This document shows positions 5,862 through 9,552 of a stretch of 9,552 nt of DNA, piece after piece. Position numbers and translations under genes: made by a program. A model generated the notes under the pieces. It worked only from the letters and a program-made list of their open reading frames with translations, was not told where the DNA came from and did not search any database. This DNA comes from Sphingobium sp. (GTDB lineage: Bacteria; Pseudomonadota; Alphaproteobacteria; Sphingomonadales; Sphingomonadaceae): contig JASBTC010000337.1 of NCBI GenBank assembly GCA_030148625.1, forward strand, positions 1 to 9,552, in the 5' to 3' direction. How positions within the stretch are numbered: position 1 is the stretch's first letter; each line of letters begins with the position of its first letter.

Positions 5862-8856
5862 GCGGACCAAGCCGGCCGTCTTCACTATCCCGCATCACCG
5901 GGCCTTTGCCGACGCGCTGGCGGAGGGGCTGTTGCGGAGCCACGCCGAAGGCCCGCTGGGCCTGGCGCAAGGCATTGTCCTCGTTCCCAACAACCGAGCC
6001 GCGCGCGCGGTGACCGAAGCGTTCGTCCGCCGATCCGAGGGCGGACTGCTGCTGCCGCGGCTCGTGCCGATCGGCGACGATGCGCTCGACGAGCGGCTGG
6101 GCAGCGCGCTCGATCCGATCGGCAGCGCCGAACCCATCCCGCCCGCGGTCAAACCGCTGCAGCGCCGCATGATGCTGGCGCGACTGGTCCAACAGGAACG
6201 GGCGCGGGCCGGTGAGCCGGTGGACGCGGCGGAGGCGCTGCGGCTGGCGACCGATCTTGCGCGCACGCTCGACCAGATGCTGGTCGAGGGCGTCGCGCCG
6301 CGCGAACTGCGGACCTTGGAAGTCGCGGGCGAACTGTCGTCGCATTGGCAGAAATCGCTGACATTGCTCACCATCATCCTCGATCATTGGCCTGGGGCAC
6401 TGGCGCGGATCGGCAGGATCGATCTGGCCGATCGTCGCAATCGCCTGCTCCAGCACGTCGCCGCGCGCTGGCGGGATGCGCCGCCGCCGGGTTTTGTCGT
6501 CGCCGCCGGCATGACCAATCCGCCGCCCGCCGCCGCGACGCTGCTACGCGTGATCGCGCGGATGGAGCGGGGCATGGTCGTGCTGCCGGGGCTCAGCCTG
6601 GACGACGAGATGCCCGATCTGGAATGGGACGCGCTCGGCCCCTTCGAACGCGATCCGGTGACGGGATTCCGGCGTCGGTCGATCGAGACGCATCCGCAAT
6701 TCCATTTGAAGCTGTTGCTCGACCGGATGGGTATGGCGCGCGGCGAAGTCGAGACCTGGCGCTGGGGTGGCGGGCATGACGCGCGCGCGCCGCGCAGCAA
6801 GGCGATCGCCAATGCGCTGACCCCGGCCGAATTCTCGGACAAATGGGGCGATGCGGAAACGGTGCGCAACCTGCCCGGCATCCGTGCGCTCGAAGCGGCG
6901 ACGCCCGCCGAAGAGGCACAGTCGATCGCGATCGCGCTGCGCGAGGCGCTGGAGACTCCGGCACGGACGGCAGCACTGGTGACGCCGGATCGCGCGCTGG
7001 CAACGCGGGTCTCCGCGCATCTCAAGCGCTGGGGCATCGATGCCGACGATTCGGCGGGGCAGCCATTGTCGGTCAAACCCGAAGGCGCGCTGCTGCTCGC
7101 GATCGTCGAGGCGGCGGCGGAGCGCTTCGCGCCTGTACCGCTGCTCGCTCTGCTCAAACATCCGCTGGTGCGCAGCGGCGAGGATCGGCTGGTCTGGCTC
7201 GATTGGGTCCGTCTGCTCGATCTGGCGCTCAGGGGACCGCGGCCGCCAGCCGGATTGAGCGGGATCGACGATTTCCTGGCGGGGGGCACCGAACGCGAGC
7301 GACGGGTGCGCGCGCGTGCGCAGCCTGGCTGGGCGGAGATCCGGGCGCTGCTCGCGCCGCTCGAAGCCGGCTTCGGCGCGGCGGCCAGCCTGTCGGCGGC
7401 GGTCGAGGCCATCCGCGAGGCGGCGACACGGCTTGCCGGCGATGCGGCCTGGTCGGGCAGCGCGGGGCGCGAGGCGGCCGATCTGCTTGCCGATCTCGAA
7501 ACCCATGCGCCCGATGGACCGGAGGGTGCGCGCGCCGATGCGATCGCGCCGATGCTGCGGCGGATGATGGACGAGGTCGCGGTGCGCCCGCCCCAGGGCG
7601 GCCATCCGCGCATCTCGATCTGGGGCGCGATCGAAGCGCGGCTGCAACAGCCCGATCTGATGATCCTCGGCGGATTGAACGAAGGCGTCTGGCCGGGCCT
7701 GCCCAGCCCCGATCCCTGGCTGGCGCCGCGCGCGCGCCATGAACTGGGACTGCCCAGCCTGGAACGGCGGATCGGCATCGCCGCGCACGACCTTGCCGGC
7801 GCGCTCGGCGCGCCGCAGGTGATCGTGACGCGCGCGCGGCGCGACGCCACCGCGCCGACGATCGCCTCGCGCTTCTGGTTGCGGATGGAGGCCATGGCGG
7901 GCGAGATGACCCGGCTGGAAGAGGCTGGCGCATGGGCGCGCGCGATCGACCGGCCCGACGATTTCACGCCGGCCGCGCAGCCCGCGCCGACGCCCCCCGT
8001 CAAGGATCGCCCGACCGCGCTCAGCGTGACCCAGGTCGATCGGTTGAAGGCCGATCCCTATGCCTTCTACGCGCTCAAGATGCTCGGGCTGCGCGCGCTC
8101 GATTCGATCGATGCCGATCCCAGCGCGGCTTGGCGCGGCACCGCGATCCATGCGGTGCTGGAGGATTGGGCGAAGCAGGGGTGGGCGCCGGGCGCGTTGC
8201 TGCCCATCGCCGAGGCACTGTTCGCGCGCGCCGAAGTGCATCCCTTGCTCCGTGCGCTCTGGCAGCCGCGCGTGATGGAGGCGCTCGACTGGATCGCGCG
8301 CGAGATCGAGACCGGGCGCGGCGAAGGGCGTGAGCCGTGGAAAGCGGAGGCCTGGGGCAAGGCGGAGATTGCCGGCATCGATCTTGACGGACGCGCCGAT
8401 CGCGTCGACCGGCTGGCCGATGGCGGCTTTGCGGTTATCGACTACAAGACCGGCAAGCCACCATCGGACACTGCGGTGGCGGAGGGGTTCGCGATGCAGC
8501 TCGGCCTGCTCGGCCTGATCGCGGAGCGTGGCGGCTTCGACGGCATTTCGGGCAAGGCGGGGGCGTTCGAATATTGGTCCCTGGCCAAGGATCGCGGCCA
8601 GTTCGGATCGCGGCGTTCGCCGGTGCATCCCGAAGCCAAGGGCGGCAAGGTCGCGACCGCCGATTTCACCGCTTTGGCGGAGCGGACCTTTGCCGCCGCC
8701 GCCGCGCGCTGGTTGACCGGCAGCGAACCGTTCACCGCGAAGCTGCATCCCGAGCATGCCCCCTATGGCGACTATGATCAGCTGATGCGGCTGGACGAAT
8801 GGTATGGGCGCGAAAGGACGACGGCATCGCCGGCCGTCGCAGGGGGAGAGGGCTAG
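5854..8856 (+). CDS. addB: Double-strand break repair protein AddB, alphaproteobacterial type
   Basis: The product is 1000 residues, the usual size for AddB of alphaproteobacteria. The N-terminal half resembles an inactivated helicase: the first residues (VFTIPHHRAFADALAEGLL) occupy the Walker A region but show no GKT/GKS. Motif-like segments IVLVPNNRAARAV, LMILGGLNEGVWPGLPSPDPWL and QVIVTRARRDATAPTIASRFW follow. The C-terminal domain is a RecB-type PD-(D/E)XK nuclease. Its residues are His766 in RGTAIHAVLEDWA, Asp849 in DGRADRVD, then Asp863 and Lys865 in VIDYKTG, and a downstream QLGLLGLIAE helix. AddB partners with AddA to resect DNA ends up to a recombination hotspot, loading RecA. I count no cysteine in the whole protein, so the iron-sulfur cluster of the Bacillus enzyme cannot form. 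ATG 5854 overlaps murU by 8 bases, and the nearest purine-rich stretch (GGAG 5837-5840) is rather distant. The end abuts addA with no gap. Confidence 0.94.
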   Translation: MGERTKPAVFTIPHHRAFADALAEGLLRSHAEGPLGLAQGIVLVPNNRAARAVTEAFVRRSEGGLLLPRLVPIGDDALDERLGSALDPIGSAEPIPPAVKPLQRRMMLARLVQQERARAGEPVDAAEALRLATDLARTLDQMLVEGVAPRELRTLEVAGELSSHWQKSLTLLTIILDHWPGALARIGRIDLADRRNRLLQHVAARWRDAPPPGFVVAAGMTNPPPAAATLLRVIARMERGMVVLPGLSLDDEMPDLEWDALGPFERDPVTGFRRRSIETHPQFHLKLLLDRMGMARGEVETWRWGGGHDARAPRSKAIANALTPAEFSDKWGDAETVRNLPGIRALEAATPAEEAQSIAIALREALETPARTAALVTPDRALATRVSAHLKRWGIDADDSAGQPLSVKPEGALLLAIVEAAAERFAPVPLLALLKHPLVRSGEDRLVWLDWVRLLDLALRGPRPPAGLSGIDDFLAGGTERERRVRARAQPGWAEIRALLAPLEAGFGAAASLSAAVEAIREAATRLAGDAAWSGSAGREAADLLADLETHAPDGPEGARADAIAPMLRRMMDEVAVRPPQGGHPRISIWGAIEARLQQPDLMILGGLNEGVWPGLPSPDPWLAPRARHELGLPSLERRIGIAAHDLAGALGAPQVIVTRARRDATAPTIASRFWLRMEAMAGEMTRLEEAGAWARAIDRPDDFTPAAQPAPTPPVKDRPTALSVTQVDRLKADPYAFYALKMLGLRALDSIDADPSAAWRGTAIHAVLEDWAKQGWAPGALLPIAEALFARAEVHPLLRALWQPRVMEALDWIAREIETGRGEGREPWKAEAWGKAEIAGIDLDGRADRVDRLADGGFAVIDYKTGKPPSDTAVAEGFAMQLGLLGLIAERGGFDGISGKAGAFEYWSLAKDRGQFGSRRSPVHPEAKGGKVATADFTALAERTFAAAAARWLTGSEPFTAKLHPEHAPYGDYDQLMRLDEWYGRERTTASPAVAGGEG
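8842..8850 (+). promoter_or_regulatory. Strong ribosome binding site of addA
   Basis: GGGGGAGAG at 8842-8850, in the last codons of addB, ends 6 bases before ATG 8857. It is the strongest Shine-Dalgarno-like stretch in the window and supports the addA start directly after the addB TAG. Confidence 0.6.
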
Positions 8857-9552
8857 ATGGCGTCTCCCGTCGCGCTCAAGGGCAATCAGAAGCTGGCGTC
8901 CGAACCGCGCGAGAATGTCTGGCTGTCGGCATCGGCCGGCACCGGCAAGACCCAGGTGCTATCCGCGCGCGTCATGCGGCTGTTGCTGAGCGGCGCCGAT
9001 CCGTCGTCGATCCTGTGCCTGACCTTCACCAAGGCGGGCGCGACCGAAATGGCCGATCGCATCCATGCCCGGCTTGCCTCCTGGGTGCGGATGAAGGGGC
9101 CGGAACTGTTCGCGGAACTGGAGGCGCTGGGCGAAACCGGCACGCCCGAATTGATGGCGACGGCGCGCAAGCTGTTCGCGCGCGTGCTCGATGCCAGCGG
9201 CGCCGGGCTGCGCATCCAGACCATCCACAGTTTCTGCCAGACCCTGTTGTCGGGCTTTCCGGTCGAGGCGGGCTTGATCCCCGGATTCAGGCCGATGGAG
9301 GGGCGCGAGGAAGCCACGCTGGCGCGTCAGACCATGGCCGACATGCTGGTCGCGGCCGAAGCGCGCGGCGATGCCGGCCTGACCGACGCCTTGCGAGTGC
9401 TGAGCCTCAGGCTGGGGGAGGGGGGCGCCGAAAGCTTCCTCGCCAATTGCGCGCGCGCGCCCGATGCGATGGAGGCGCTGGGCGACGATATCGGCGGGGG
9501 GGGGGGGGGCGCCCCCGCCGGACACCCCGGCCGAGGGGGGGGGGAGTTGGGC
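8857..9552 (+). CDS. addA: Double-strand break repair helicase-nuclease subunit AddA, N-terminal part
   Basis: The frame is open from ATG 8857, immediately after the addB stop, to the window end (232 codons), with no stop. Family members are about 1150 residues, so roughly a fifth is present. The start shows a UvrD/RecB-type helicase: a Q-motif-like GNQKLASEP (residues 9-17), Walker A SASAGTGKT (24-32), motif Ia ILCLTFTKAGATEM, and motif Ic-like IQTIHSFCQTLL. AddA is the ATP-driven 3'-5' motor and carries a second nuclease domain at its C-terminus, not seen here. It acts with AddB in double-strand break resection. The translation is convincing up to about base 9490. Beyond that the frame runs through G runs of 14 and 10 bases and reads mainly Gly and Pro, unlike the family, so the last ~20 codons should not be trusted. 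Confidence 0.93.
   Translation, partial: MASPVALKGNQKLASEPRENVWLSASAGTGKTQVLSARVMRLLLSGADPSSILCLTFTKAGATEMADRIHARLASWVRMKGPELFAELEALGETGTPELMATARKLFARVLDASGAGLRIQTIHSFCQTLLSGFPVEAGLIPGFRPMEGREEATLARQTMADMLVAAEARGDAGLTDALRVLSLRLGEGGAESFLANCARAPDAMEALGDDIGGGGGGAPAGHPGRGGGELG
9491..9552. other. Low-complexity G-rich tail, probably unreliable sequence
   Basis: Fourteen G in a row lie at 9496-9509 and ten at 9535-9544, joined by C-rich sequence. The codon pattern of addA breaks down here. No comparable homopolymer occurs elsewhere in the window. A contig end with failing base quality is the simplest explanation; a real G-tract is less likely. Confidence 0.7.

Noticed and set aside
6544..8757. Open reading frame of 737 codons on the - strand, and another of 539 codons at 6384-8003
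   Set aside because: Both are antisense shadows of addB, with Arg/Ser/Ala-rich composition and no recognisable motif.
9496..9544. G-quadruplex or contingency homopolymer tract in addA
   Set aside because: The two G runs coincide with the window end and with a breakdown of the protein family pattern, so poor sequence is the simpler explanation.
1..9552. CRISPR array, tRNA, rRNA, insertion sequence, prophage or defence island
   Set aside because: No regularly spaced repeats, cloverleaf, transposase, integrase or defence-type domains are visible; nearly all bases belong to conserved housekeeping genes.

Overview
The window is high-GC (roughly two thirds G+C by eye), tightly packed alphaproteobacterial chromosome. 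The best fit is a sphingomonad. The reasons are the codon bias, the propeller/amidohydrolase-type periplasmic enzyme at the left end, and the gene run PAS kinase - tsaE - amgK - murU - addB - addA. All genes lie on the + strand. The organism is inferred from these traits, not identified.

Layout: bases 1-1074 are the C-terminal part of an amidohydrolase whose N-terminus lies outside the window. Bases 1075-1328 are the only sizeable non-coding stretch. They hold three consecutive strong hairpins, a 13-base direct repeat and a ten-codon possible leader ORF (1300-1332). From 1329 to the end runs one apparent operon whose genes overlap or abut: a DivL-like multi-PAS kinase (1329-3677), tsaE (3674-4120), amgK (4105-5100), murU (5097-5861), addB (5854-8856) and the start of addA (8857 to the window end).

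How the genes fit together: DivL-type proteins act in the alphaproteobacterial cell-cycle network (DivK-DivL-CckA-CtrA). TsaE is the ATPase of the tRNA t6A37 modification complex. AmgK and MurU are two successive steps of the MurNAc salvage route to UDP-MurNAc, which bypasses MurA and is linked to intrinsic fosfomycin tolerance. AddB and AddA form the helicase-nuclease that resects double-strand breaks. The operon therefore joins cell-cycle control, tRNA modification, wall recycling and recombination. The ATGA overlaps at divL/tsaE and amgK/murU suggest translational coupling.

Points of most interest: the kinase has Tyr569 where histidine kinases have the phosphorylated His, which is the DivL hallmark, and both N-box Asn positions are His. 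The structured non-coding block before it offers alternative pairings. The kinase start is ambiguous: a TTG overlaps the stop of a short ORF, and one missing base would explain it. The last ~60 bases contain G runs of 14 and 10 and look like poor-quality contig-end sequence. I found no tRNA, rRNA, CRISPR array, transposase or defence system. This is essentially a conserved housekeeping operon and I do not claim a new system.
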